Shown here in pieces: positions 47,146-62,340 of a DNA stretch of 64,000 nucleotides (its first letter is position 1; the number at the start of each line of letters is the position of its first letter). The position numbers were made by a program, and so were the translations under genes. Where the stretch lies: positions 92,255,516 through 92,319,515 of the forward strand of contig NC_083577.1 in the NCBI RefSeq assembly GCF_027579695.1, written 5' to 3'. The stretch is from Neoarius graeffei. Lineage: Eukaryota > Chordata > Actinopteri > Siluriformes > Ariidae. The notes beneath the pieces were generated by a model. That model had not been told where the DNA came from. It saw only the letters and a program-made list of their open reading frames with translations, and made no database searches.

Positions 47146-48078
47146 CACACAAAACCTGATACAGTCAACAAAAGCCGGAATAAATCTGTCTCGAGTATGA
47201 TTTTTAAAATAATATCTCACGAGAATGAAGTCAAAAGCTTCAGTGAATATTTTAAAATCTCGGTGGTTTTTCAGATGTTTTGAGGCTCTACGTGCTGTAA
47301 TTACAGATGAGAGTGAGCTTTGAGATTAGAAGTGGAACACAAACGCGTTCACTTTTCCTCAGCACAAACCCCCCCAACATCATCATCATCATCATCATCA
47401 CCATCCTCCTCCTCTACCTGACTCCCACCCGTCCGCCTCCACGCACAGCTGCCAGATGAGACTCTCAGAAATGAAAGAGAAAAACCGAGAGAGAGCAAAA
47501 AAAGTGAGGTGCAGGTGATGCAAGCTGCCAAACCATCAACACCACCACCGACAACAAGGACGATGCAACAACAGCTCCTTAACACATCGCCTCTCTGGTG
47601 GGCGTTCCATCAATCCTGACAGGTTCCTCCAACGCGCTCGCACTTTCCACTGACCCTCACTTTCACTTCCTTCATTTCTAGGAAATATGGGAGGAATAAA
47701 AACTCTGTTCCTTGTATTAAAAAAGCTACACTGATGAGCAATAATGGGAATTCTTGCACTTTTCAGTGAGTCAGATCGTTTGACTCAGTAAGAGTTGATT
47801 CCCAAATGAATCACTGCCATTTTGTCCTAAACTGGGGAATGTTTGCAATTTTTTCTGCGTATTTTCTTTCTAATTTTAGTCTTGGCCAATTCACACCCAG
47901 CTCTGCCTGATCACATGACCCACCAACTGTGAGGGTGAAAGCGAACACGTGAAGATATTTTTCATAACATACTTGGAGGAAAACGTTATCAGAGCTCACA
48001 GATGTCCATGATTGGCCAGATGATGAGATTCGAATGTGTGATCTCCTGATGATGGTGTCTGCTGTACCTAGTTTTAAA
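47146..48078. other. Intronic spacer
   Basis: Contains a (CAT)n run at 47380-47402. A splice-bounded 46-bp segment at 47415-47460 on the minus strand was considered as an exon and set aside. Otherwise nothing recognised. Confidence 0.45.
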
Positions 48079-48503
48079 TAGTGTTGTAGAACTCAAGAAT
48101 GGTCTCAAGACCACTTTTTAAAGGTCTCGGTCTCATCTCGGAATCGACAGCATTTTTACTCGGTCTTCTCAGACGTAGAAGACTCGGGATTTTACTTCAA
48201 GACCAGCCGAGACCACAGCTGTGGGGATTTCAGTAAACTCCCTGTGTACAGTCTGATTTAACTGTTATCATCATTACTGTGATTCAGTGTAAAAATTCCT
48301 GCTTCAAATGCAACCAATAATGTGAATCATTGCAAATTTGAAACCCCTTCACACCCACTGGTCTGGTCCTAGTCTTGTCTCGGTCTCGCCCTGCCTTGAT
48401 CTTGGTCTTGACTTGATCTCAACCCCTCAAAGTCTTGGTCCTGATACACTCTGGTCTCGGTCATGACTTGGTCTTGGTTTAGATGGTTTTGACTACAACA
48501 CTA
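48079..48503. mobile_element. Non-autonomous element with GGTCTCGGTCT repeats
   Basis: Perfect 11-bp terminal inverted repeats TAGTGTTGTAG at 48079-48089 and its complement ending at 48503. The interior is full of GGTCTCGGTC and CTTGGTCTTG phrases. No flanking duplication is clear. Resembles a common hAT-type MITE of fish. Confidence 0.6.
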
Positions 48504-48791
48504 GCTGCACCAGTCAGGATCCACTACGATATGAGTCACGAGTCAAGATGAGAATCAAGAACCAGTTCCAGTTGAGAACCGGTTCCAAATAGTCCAATCT
48601 ATCAGAATCGTACGCCTCTAAACTTATCAATACCTGTTTATCGATACTGGTGTGTTTTTCTGACAGCTGTGCCTGAAAGATTCATGCATCATGATGCCAA
48701 AGTGGGAAGTTATCTGTCCTTTAGAGTAAAAAAGTAAGAACAGAAAAAAGTAAAAGTACTGAGTTATTTTAGTTATACAAGTATTAATCTG

Positions 48792-49178
48792 GGTGGCACG
48801 GTGGTGTAGTGGTTAGTGCTGTCGCCTCACAGCAAGAAGGTCCGGGTTCGAGCCCCGTGGCCGGCGAGGGCCTTTCTGTGTGGAGTTTGCATGTTCTCCC
48901 CGTGTCCGCGTGGGTTTCCTCCGGGTGCTCCGGTTTCCCCCACAGTCCAAAGACATGCAGGTTAGGTTAACTGGTGACTCTAAATTGAGCGTAGGTGTGA
49001 ATGTGAGTGTGAATGGTTGTCTGTGTCTATGTGTCAGCCCTGTGATGACCTGGCGACTTGTCCAGGGTGAACCCCGCCTTTCGCCCGTAGTCAGCTGGGA
49101 TAGGATCCAGCTCGCCTGCGACCCTGTAGAGCAGGATAAAGCGGCTACAGATAATGAGATGAGATGAGATGAGATGAG
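48792..49178 (+). mobile_element. SINE type A, full length, (GATGA) tail
   Basis: Complete copy with a perfect 13-bp duplication AAGTATTAATCTG at 48779-48791 and 49179-49191. The near-consensus sequence and perfect duplication mark a young insertion. Confidence 0.95.
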
Positions 49179-49252
49179 AAGTATTAATCTGTTGATCAGT
49201 TTCTAGAGACCTCTCTGACTGTCTGGAGACCAAAACAAGACGGTACGTGTCT

Positions 49253-49287
<35 letters not shown>
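49253..49287 (+). repeat. (GT)n microsatellite
   Basis: About 17 GT units. Confidence 0.95.
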
Positions 49288-49288
<1 letters not shown>

Positions 49289-50160
49289 AACATCTTCACT
49301 CCCTTAACCAGCACCTCCCTGCATGAAGGGCGTGGCACGTCTGTCTACAACACAGGGCAGGAATGAATCATGAAATTTCAAATAAATTTGCTTCTTATTC
49401 AAGTAGGCTATGCAAACAAAGCTCTAAAAATATGTTCAGAGTTAAGTATTCGCAAAATATAAGGAAATAAATTTATCTAGAAGATGAAATGGTGAAAACC
49501 AGCTGCAGGATGCATTTGAGAAAGAAGAGGGACTGTCAGAAGTAAAGAGCTTCATCTCTGTATTTATCGATAGCGGTGTGTTTATGTGAGCAGGAATGTG
49601 TGTGACTGGATGCCGCAGTAAACAGACAGCTCGCTTTCTCAGCCAATGAAAAGGTGTCCTGGCTGTATTGAGACATTTCAGCCAATCAGGTTTGTTTTCT
49701 TCTTCTTTCAGTTGAAATGCTGCAGAACGTAATGGAGGGAAAGAAGGAAATGGAGTGGAGTAAGTGTATAAAATCTGCAAAAATCCACTATGCAAAAGGA
49801 TTCACACACGCAAGCTGGTTCTCAACGTTCATCAAAAACAGTCAGATCAGTGACCATCGCTGCTGATTAGCATAGCGTCGTATCACAGTCAAACAGAAGT
49901 CAAGGTGCGATTCGCACTCAAACTAACCACCACGACCACACATACAGTACAAGATCAATATTGTACTGTATATAACAGCGCTGGCGAGATGCATTTTCAG
50001 GTTTTGAGGTAACAGCAAAAAAGTGACAGCTGGCTAGCTCCACCCACTTGAGAACCATCCAGAAGAAAATGGAAACAACAACAACAAGTAAGATCTGACA
50101 TTTGTATGAAAATTGAATAACAAGATGAAGAAGAGGTGTGTGTGTGTGTGTGGGACTGAC

Positions 50161-50347
50161 CGTGCTGCTCGACGTGTTTTTCGGCACTGCTCTGCACCCC
50201 ATTAGCATTAGCATTAGCATTGTGTGAGTCGGGGTGGTGTTTGATGGCTCCTGGAGGCACGCGCCACTCCAGAGCCTGCAGTCTGTCCTGCGCCGCTGCA
50301 TCATGCAAAATCTCCATCTGCTTCGCCAACAGACGCTCCATCTGAAC
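50161..50347 (-). CDS. Host gene internal exon (coiled coil)
   Basis: 187 bp, phase 0 in and phase 1 out, bounded by acceptor TGTGTTACAG and donor GTCAGT. Reads VQMERLLAKQMEILHDAAAQ, DRLQALEWRVPPGAIKHHPD, SHNANANANG and VQSSAEKHVEQH. The first ~30 residues have heptad-like spacing of Leu/Met/Ile and continue the helix from the preceding exon. The ANANAN stretch comes from three GCTAAT hexamers and could vary in length. Confidence 0.85.
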
Positions 50348-51091
50348 CTGTAACACACACACACTTGGTGTCACAAACGGGATGCTCTATTGTAATACAG
50401 CACAAAATACATCGAAAACAGTAAGATGCCTAAATAACTTCCAGAATTTTCTTCCTGATCACATTCTGTCTCTCTCTCTCTCTCTCTGACACACACAAAC
50501 ACAATCAAGCATATTTATTCTGTAAAATGAGTTAAATAAATTAAAAAAAAATTGTATTCTGAATATTTATCCGCTCACATTTAGCTAATAAACTGTAGTC
50601 AACTTATTTAGGTTGCTGAGTTGTGTATATACATTGTGTATTTTTATCTATCTCTCTATCTCTCTATCTATCTATCACACACACTATTAAAAAGGTCAAC
50701 ACTTTCCTCCTGATTAAACCTGAAAGCAGGCGTGTGTTCAGCCGGGACTAATAATTAATTAATTAATCCACACGCGTCACTGATCGTAAACAGTGAGCCA
50801 CGTGGAACGTTCCAGAAACAGGAATGTTGATCTGGAGCACATGGCGAATTCCTGAAACAGGACCCTGAGGGAACTGAGCTCCCGGATGTGTGATGTTTGA
50901 TTCACACAGCAGACTGACTAAACAGATTTAAAATTTTTAATGTATTAATTTATTTATCTCACATACACCGCCGTTCTCCAAGTGATTAAAGGTGAAGTTC
51001 AGCTGAAACAATGAGATACAGATTTGATCTTTTACTGCAGATGTAGATGAGCAGAAACACTGCTTTATGTTGTAATATTCTTTTTTCATGT

Positions 51092-51429
51092 TAGGGCCGG
51101 GCGATACGAGGATTTAATATCAATATCATGATATACTGTGTCATGATACTCTTTTCAAAGATATCATGAATGTGTTTTTCAATTATTATTACATTTAAAA
51201 AAAACATTTTCAAATAATTACACCCTGACTTAGCTGATTAGAGTACAAAGTTAAATTAGTTTGACTTTTTGGTTTTAAATATTGCAAATATTAAAAGTAT
51301 GTGTAATAAATATAAATATCAGTTTTTAATATACTGTTGTGGAAGATAAATAAAGTATCCAACAGTTTTTTGTTACTTATACTGTGGTATGATTTATTTT
51401 CTTTTTTTTGCCATATTGCCCCACCCCTA
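51092..51429. mobile_element. MITE with TAGGGCCGGGCGATA / TAGGGGTGGGGCAATA ends
   Basis: Diverged inverted ends, AT-rich interior with ATATCATGATATACTG near the left. This matches a familiar hAT-like MITE type in fish. The right end runs straight into a (TCTAA)n array, so the right flanking duplication is lost. Confidence 0.7.
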
Positions 51430-51516
51430 ATCTAATCTAATCTAATCTAATCTAATCTAATCTAATCTAATCTAATCTAATCTAATCTAATCTAATCTAA
51501 TCTAATCTAATCTAAT
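51427..51516 (+). repeat. (TCTAA)n microsatellite, about 18 copies
   Basis: Perfect pentamers starting within the last bases (CCCCTAA) of the MITE. Confidence 0.97.
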
Positions 51517-52327
51517 GTTGTTAACAGCTCAGGGACGTCGATAGCCATCAGTTTAACCAAAACCATCACCAGCAAAAGCACAGCCTCAATCGGCTCAGTA
51601 AAGGAGTTACTGAAATAAATATTTAAAATGATTGATTGGTAAACTAACTTGTAAAGCATGTGTTCTGTAATCCAGTAATTAAACGTGAAGGTGGCGTACC
51701 GGGTTAGAACACGAGAGGAAAAAAAAAAAAGAGAGAAAAATGTTGAATTCATGAAAGAGGAATGAAAAAGAAAATAATAATGAAAAGGAAAGTGCAGTGA
51801 AAATGTTTGAGCAACGCTACATGTGGTTTTCTGAAAACAGGTGGGAAATGAAGAGGGATATTCAGGTGGGTGGGATTCAGGGATCCTGATACTCATCCCG
51901 AACTCTTGTAATAAATATAAAAAACACTCATGAAAATCACTCCAGTACCAACTACAGGGTGACACACGAGTGGGTTTACACTCCTGACCCGTCCCCATCC
52001 CGGAGGATCGACTCTCTCCTCCCCCACTCCGATCCCATTCCCATGTGTTCAGAACACACCTCATTCACATTATAAAGAAACACTGGACGATTGTTATCAT
52101 GTGTCACATCTCAGTCATGTGACCAATAATGAAATTGACTCCCATTCCGTCAGAACCGAACCCCAGCCTCTAGTTCCAACATCCGATACCCGGTGAGAGT
52201 ACGTGACGTAATCCCAGAGCATGCTGCTGCCCGAATGATCATACAACACGGAATCCTGAAATATTCAACGATGAACAAAAACAATCAAAACAAAACAGGC
52301 TGCAAACTACTCCAGGGGGAAAAAAAA

Positions 52328-55995
<3,668 letters not shown>

Positions 55996-56138
55996 GCAGT
56001 TCAGTTTGGAATGTGCACTTCAGCAGACTCTACAGTCCATGTACAGTGTATTTAGTCTCTGATGCTGGTGTCTGTGCTCGTGTCCTTTACTGACGCTGTT
56101 TATATTAAACACTATAAACCTCCGCACGAGGACTTCAG

Positions 56139-56270
56139 ATTAGATCAGATTAGATTAGATAGAACTTTATTGATCCCTTTGGGAGGGTTCCCTCAGGGAA
56201 ATTAATGCAGTGCTACACGACGAGCATCAACACAACAGAGCTAAATAAAATACAGCCAAATAAAGACAAA
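56139..56270 (-). mobile_element. LINE 3' end fragment with (TCTAA) tail
   Basis: On the minus strand it reads TTTCCCTGAGGGAACCCTCC, then GGGATCAATAAAGTTCTATC and a short (TCTAA) tail, typical of the 3' terminus of fish LINEs. It ends about 12 bp from the donor of the host exon at 56283. Confidence 0.7.
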
Positions 56271-56282
56271 ACAAACACACAC

Positions 56283-56405
56283 CTGGATGTTTCGAGTGAG
56301 TGTTTCCTCTCCCTTGGACCGAGCCTGAGCCAGCTGCTCCCTCAGACTCTCCTGACGCATGTGGATCGCCTGTAGCGCCTCCTGCAGGTCGAAGAAGCCT
56401 TCCTG
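56283..56405 (-). CDS. Host gene internal exon (coiled coil), most 5' seen
   Basis: 123 bp, phase 0 at both ends: QEGFFDLQEALQAIHMRQES, LREQLAQARSKGEETLTRNI, Q. Strongly helical with Leu/Ile heptads. Donor CAG/GTGTGTG; the acceptor is CCCAGCAG, a tandem NAGNAG that allows Gln to be included or skipped (start 56405 or 56402). It joins in phase to the exon at 50347. Upstream exons were not found in this window. Confidence 0.82.
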
Positions 56406-56914
56406 CTGGGAGAACAACACAAACACGGGGACCTGAATTAACCTGGATTTTTAAAATAATGGTGTAATCCTTAATGTCGTGAGTGTTTGCTGTGCAGAGC
56501 TGGAAGGAGTCTCCAGTGTCACAGCTGTAATGTCTTCAGGACAGAGATTACACTTCATTTACAGGAAAGTGTAGGTGTTTGGGAGAGAGATAAAGGAGAG
56601 AGACTGCTGGAGGAACAGGAATGAGCGTTTATAGCTGCCATAACGATACAATATTAAACCTAACTATAAACGGATAAAAAAGTATAACGTTATTCAATAA
56701 AGAGAAATTGTCAGAGGAATAAAGCCCTCACTGTGAGGTGTGCGGTTACAGGAAACTCACCCCATTGATTACTTTCCTTTAAAACATGACAGAGTTAGTA
56801 CATTAAATTTCTGCTTATTATTATTAATTATGATGTAAGTTGTGAGCGATTTTCTTTTGTGAAAGTAAAAGTTAGACTGTATGTGAGGTGTTAATGCTCA
56901 GGATGATGAAAAAT

Positions 56915-56921
<7 letters not shown>

Positions 56922-56975
<54 letters not shown>
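56922..56975 (+). repeat. (CA)n microsatellite
   Basis: About 26 units; a (GT)n run of about 21 units follows at 57129-57171. Confidence 0.95.
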
Positions 56976-56976
<1 letters not shown>

Positions 56977-57127
56977 ACGTGTTAAACCTCTTTAAGGTGG
57001 TGTGATTCTGTTAAGGAGGTTTTCATGACGACATTTATTGCTCAGTCCAAATGACTCCTGAGGTGAGGCTCCACTTGTCTGATGTTGACACTGGGGTTAC
57101 CATGACTACCGAACACAAAGTTTTGTG

Positions 57128-57171
<44 letters not shown>

Positions 57172-57175
<4 letters not shown>

Positions 57176-58182
57176 AAAGACACTGGGTTTCTCTCTCGCT
57201 CATAGCTGTAGTAGTGATGCAGGCTCAGGGTGTTGGTGACGCAGTGATGTCGTCACTGAGACACGCCTCTGCGTTTTGGCTTTTACTGAGATTCCCAAAA
57301 AAGAGAAACATTCTGAGGGCTTTTTCTTTCACGCCTCAGTACTGAGACGCTGCACTCATACTTGCGGTGGTGAACCCCACCTGGGCACTGAGGGCTTCAC
57401 CAGCTGGGCTTTCAGTAAACTCTCTGAAACGACCCCATCACCACCCTCACTGGGAGTTTACACACTGCACCTCACGACACACGGGTTAAAGTCACGTTCA
57501 GGACGAGTCACTGTTAGAACACCTCGAGGGGAGGGAATCTGTTCACAGCCACCTTACACACTCATTCACTGTTCTGTTTTTTTATGGAACGAATAAACAA
57601 GTGAATAAATATTGCGAATTAATCAGAAGATTAACAGGAGGAAAAAATATTTATCTATTTATATTAAATATGTATTTATTTATACTTTGAAATACAAAGA
57701 ATGAATACATAACTGAACACACATTTATCTATTTATAAATCAAAAGTTACTTATTTATTTTATTATACTTTTTAAATAGAGATAATGAAAAAAATATTAT
57801 GAATCAATAAGAATATGAACATGAGTAAATAAAGGAAAAAATATGTATCTATTTATATGAAATATATATGTATTTATTTTTTTAACTTATACTTTTAAAT
57901 AGAAACAATGAATAAATAAATGAACACATTTATCTATTTATATTTGTTTGTTCATGAAGCAAAAAGTTATTTATTTTTTTCGATTGATTTATTTATACTT
58001 ATGTACAAGTAATGAAAAAATATGAATTAATATAAATATGAACATGAGTAAATAAAGGAATAAATATTTGTCTATTTATATGAACTATTTATTTATTTGT
58101 AAATTGGATTTTTTTTTACTTTTAAGTGACTTCTTTGTTTTTAAACCATCAATTTATCAGAAAATGATCCGCTCACAATTAA

Positions 58183-58242
<60 letters not shown>

Positions 58243-59355
58243 CTCTCCAAATAAAGGAAATAAATCTAAAAAGGACAGAATTTACACCCCACTGTATTTT
58301 ATATATTTATTTATTCTAAATTATTTCTTTTTTATATGTTTATTTATTACTCAAACATTAAATAACAGTTCAATTTCACTGGAGTGTTTATTAAAGTGTT
58401 TATTAAAGCTTTCAGGATGTTTTAAAGCGTGTCCATGATTACATTTAACGCAAACACGTTTTTTTTACTTAAAATGTCATAAACGTCAGAAAAGAACTTT
58501 TAAATAAATAGACAGATTCGATAGATATTTAATTAATATGTAAAATTATGTCCCAGGTATTATTGTGTATGTCATGTCTCTTTTGAACATTTTACAGCTG
58601 AACAGATTTGAAGCTTTATTTCTCTGTTAACACACAGAGCTCTGTGCAAAAGTTTGTGCACCCCAGGGACAATGAAGCACACACTGTTACTCAGTGCGCT
58701 GTTTCACAGACACTTCGTTACTCACGAATAAAGCTTCAATCTGATCATTTTTCTTCTTCTTATCACCTCGTGTGTCGTCCCTCCACCTTTATAATGTCAT
58801 CCAGCTGCTTTTTAAATTCACTGAACAGATTCTTTTTCCTTTCACTCCTGACATTCTTGTATTTCCATCTTGATGGAGAAACGTCTTGATCAGATAATGT
58901 TCCTCTGGACTGTGCGTTAGGTTTCGCACTCTGCTCTATCGCAGGACGTGGACGCGTTTGTTGTTTTTTTTTTGTAAATAATGTTTAGAGATCAGTCGTT
59001 AAATCTCGCCATGCCTGTGTGTTTCACAGCGTGAACTCATTTCAGAGCAGAGGGCGGGTGTGTGTGTGTGTGTGTGTGTGACATCACAGCACGTATTTTA
59101 CACTTCTGTCATCACACACTGACACAGCCTGCGCTGGATTTCACAGCACAGTTCATTCTGACATTTAATCACAGTTTAATTCAAAATAAAAAAAAATGTA
59201 ATGGGCTTTCCAGGGTTGGGCCACTCCTTCAGATTACACCAGCAAAATCTCCCACTAACTAACAGAGCGTGACAACACACAGACCCCTGAGTACGCAACA
59301 AAGGGGTGTGTGTGTGTATGAGAAAGAGTAAAGTACATGTACAATCAAGTTCAGC

Positions 59356-59386
<31 letters not shown>

Positions 59387-59605
59387 CTCCTTTTTTGTGA
59401 CTCTCTGTGCACATGCCTGGGTGTGGGTGATTCCAACTGGCCCACATAATGATGTCACATCTGTCTCAAGAAGCGAGGGGTAGGCGAGTGAAACGAGCTC
59501 GTTTGGACCTTGCTTTTGTGTGTGTGTGTGGGCGAGCAGCTCATTCTCACTGGTGTGGATGGGTGTGTGTGTGGGTGGGTAGCGTTGAGGCCAGACAAGG
59601 ACAGG

Positions 59606-59659
<54 letters not shown>

Positions 59660-60598
59660 AGTGAGAGAGAGAGAGAGAACAACCATATGAATCTAGAGCT
59701 CTAAAACCAAAATAAAATGAGCCTGGGGAATCCGTGTCAGGTGCAGCTCAGAGTCGGGGCTGTCTCAAGTTCACTCTGACGTCAGGTGATGACGAGGAAG
59801 ATGAGTAAAATATGTAGATGAGAAGAAACCGCGCTTCAACCCTTACCAGATTCTTTCAAAGACAAAAAAATGCAAACACACAAAGAAAAAAAAGAATGAA
59901 TGAAATGAAACGCTTGCACAGGCCTGTCAGCATGACGCAAGGGGACGGTTGCGTAATTACCCAGCGATCTCAGCGGGATTACCGAGGACATTTCTCTAAA
60001 GCACAGGGTTCTCACACATCTCTTCTCTAAAAATGGATTTTAAAAATAAATTAAAAAAAACCCTCTCCACAGTTCCTCTCAGTATTTTGCAAACAAACCA
60101 GTAAAAACAGAAAGATATCCGTGCTGTAGAAACTGTACACAACGATAACATCATCACTGTTTAATAATAACTTATCAAATTATCATCCGAGTTTACATTA
60201 TAAATATAAATAAGTTTCCTAGCAGTGGCTTTCCATCATTCAGTGTAAAACATGATGAGAAAACTGAAGACGTGAGTTTTATGGAGAATCAGGACCTTAA
60301 AGGAAGCCACAAGAAACTCAACGTGTTTTAATAAAGAGTGAGATGGAGTAGAATATAATAACCTGCACCGAGAATTACTCTGCGATCACTTCAGTACTCA
60401 CTAATCTCCGCCTACAAAAACTGGAGATAGAATTATACTGGAAAGTAGGAGTTTAACAATGCACCAAATTCAAATTCAGTACAAAAAGATACGTTATGAC
60501 ACGATACGACATGGTGATCCGATATATACCGAGAGGATATTACAGAGTGGTGTGAAGATCTGAAGTTTATCTTCGAGTGGTAAATGTTTATATCACAA
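57172..60598. other. AT-rich spacer with microsatellites
   Basis: (CA)n at 58189-58240, (GT)n at 59058-59080, (TTTC)n at 59355-59386, (GT)n at 59609-59657 and many ATTTATTT clusters at 57600-58100. The 106-codon plus ORF at 57276-57596 has no recognisable domain. No exon is supported. Confidence 0.5.
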
Positions 60599-60610
60599 AT
60601 GACTGAAGTG

Positions 60611-60989
60611 TCTCATCTCATCTCATTATCTGTAGCCGTTTTATCCTGTTCTACAGGGTCGCAGGCGAGCTGGATCCTATCCCAGCTGACTACAGGCGAA
60701 AGGCGGGGTTCACCCTGGACAAGTCGCCAGGTCATCACAGGGCTGACACATAGACACAGACAACCATTCACACTCACATTCACACCTACGCTCAATTTAG
60801 AGTCACCAGTTAACCTAACCTGCATGTCTTTGGACTGTGGGGGAAACCGGAGCACCCGGAGGAAACCCACGCGGACACGGGGACAACATGCAAACTCCAC
60901 ACAGAAAGGCCCTCGCCGGCCCCGGGGCTCGAACCCAGGACCTTCTTGCTGTGAGGCAACAGCGCTAACCACTACACCACCGTGCCGCC
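60611..60989 (-). mobile_element. SINE type A, full length
   Basis: Minus-strand copy with the perfect 12-bp duplication ATGACTGAAGTG at 60599-60610 and 60990-61001. Confidence 0.94.
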
Positions 60990-61351
60990 ATGACTGAAGT
61001 GAACGAGTGAAAATATTTTCATCATGAGAAGATAAACTTCATATCTACATCCCACCTTGTAATGCTCTTTATATTATATGGATACACCAAAAAAAAACCC
61101 AAAACCCTCACACAAGTTAATGAAAATAATTTTAACTCTGAACCGGTTCACCATTTTGACAATGCGTGTCTAGTCAGCGGGAAAACACTGGGAGTGACGT
61201 CATCGGAGTGAAATATGGGGAATTATGTCACTCAGATCTGTGATGTATTTCATATGAAAAATGTGAGTTTTTCAACACAAGAAGATAAACTTCATATCTT
61301 CAAGCAAACATGTGATTTCCTTTTTATTGTACAGACATTCACAAACAAACA

Positions 61352-62006
61352 TCCATCCATCATCTGTAGCCGCTTATCCTGTTCTACAGGGTCGCAGGCG
61401 GGCTGGATCCTATCCCAGCTGACGGGTGAGAGGCGGGGTTCACCCTGGACAAGTCACCAGGTCATCACAGGGCTGACACATAGACACAGACAACCATTCA
61501 CACTCACATTCACACCTACGCTCAATTTAGAGTCACCAGTTAACCTAACCTGGCGGCATGGTGGTGTAGTGGTTAGCACTGTCACCTCACAGCAAGAAGG
61601 TCCGGGTTCGAGCCCCGTGGCCGGCGAGGGCCTTTCTGTGCGGAGTTTGCATGTTCTCCCCGTGTCCGCGTGGGTTTCCTCCGGGTGCTCCGGTTTCCCC
61701 CACAGTCCAAAGACATGCAGGTTAGGTTAACTGGTGACTCTAAATTGAGCGTAGGTGTGAATGTGAGTGTGAATGGTTGTCTGTGTCTATGTGTCAGCCC
61801 TGTGATGACCTGGCGACTTGTCCAGGGTGAACCCCGCCTTTCGCCCGTAGTCAGCTGGGATAGGATCCAGCTTGCCTGCGACCCTGTACAAGACAAGCAC
61901 TTACGGATAATGAATGGATGGATATTATCCTAATCTGCATATCTTTGGACTGTGGGGGAAACCGGAGCACCCGGAGGAAACCCACACATGCAAACTCCAA
62001 TGCACA
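61352..62006 (-). mobile_element. SINE type A interrupted by another SINE
   Basis: Minus-strand SINE pieces at 61352-61551 and 61930-62006, the second more diverged. Together they cover the 3' part and body; the head end is degraded. Confidence 0.85.
61552..61918 (+). mobile_element. SINE type A nested in an older SINE
   Basis: Plus-strand copy with an (ATGG) tail inserted at CCTAACCTG of the older SINE; CCTAATCTG resumes after it, a 9-bp duplication with one change. Its own 3' end is slightly shortened (CTGTACAAGACAAGCACTTA). Confidence 0.88.
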
Positions 62007-62009
62007 TGC

Positions 62010-62340
62010 GCATTCTGTGCTACGCACTTCCTGGTTCCTGAGTTGTTTGTGACGAGTCTTTTTTTCCACGAGTGTTGGTGTTAATTACTGATCTTTTTTT
62101 ATTTTTTCTACAGATAATTGTCTCGTACGCTCTTCATTTTTATTGTACTGTCGCTTTCCTTTTTGTACTTTCTGCTTTCCTTTTTCCGCTTTTTTCTCTC
62201 TCTTTTTTCGGAAGAACGCAGAGACAGGAAGCTTTCCTTTTCTTTCTCCTCCTGTATAAAGACCACAAGTGGAGGCCATCCACATCAGATCTGCTTTAAT
62301 ATCAACAGATCTTCGATTAAGGTACGTGAATCTTTTCATC
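62010..62340 (+). other. 5' leader of the L2/CR1-like LINE
   Basis: Pyrimidine-rich leader with many TTTTCTTTCC runs. The true 5' end of the element is not resolved; it is placed after the SINE fragment and before the ORF1 start. A possible acceptor (TTTTTTCTACAG) lies near 62112. Confidence 0.5.

Noticed and set aside
47415-47460. Possible 46-bp minus-strand exon (SLIWQLCVEADGWES) with good acceptor and GTAGAG donor
   Set aside because: Its length would break the otherwise perfect phase between the exons at 50161 and 41679, and no partner with fitting phase was found.
57276-57596. 106-codon plus-strand ORF as a gene
   Set aside because: Single short frame without motif, promoter or conserved neighbours; probably chance in unique DNA.
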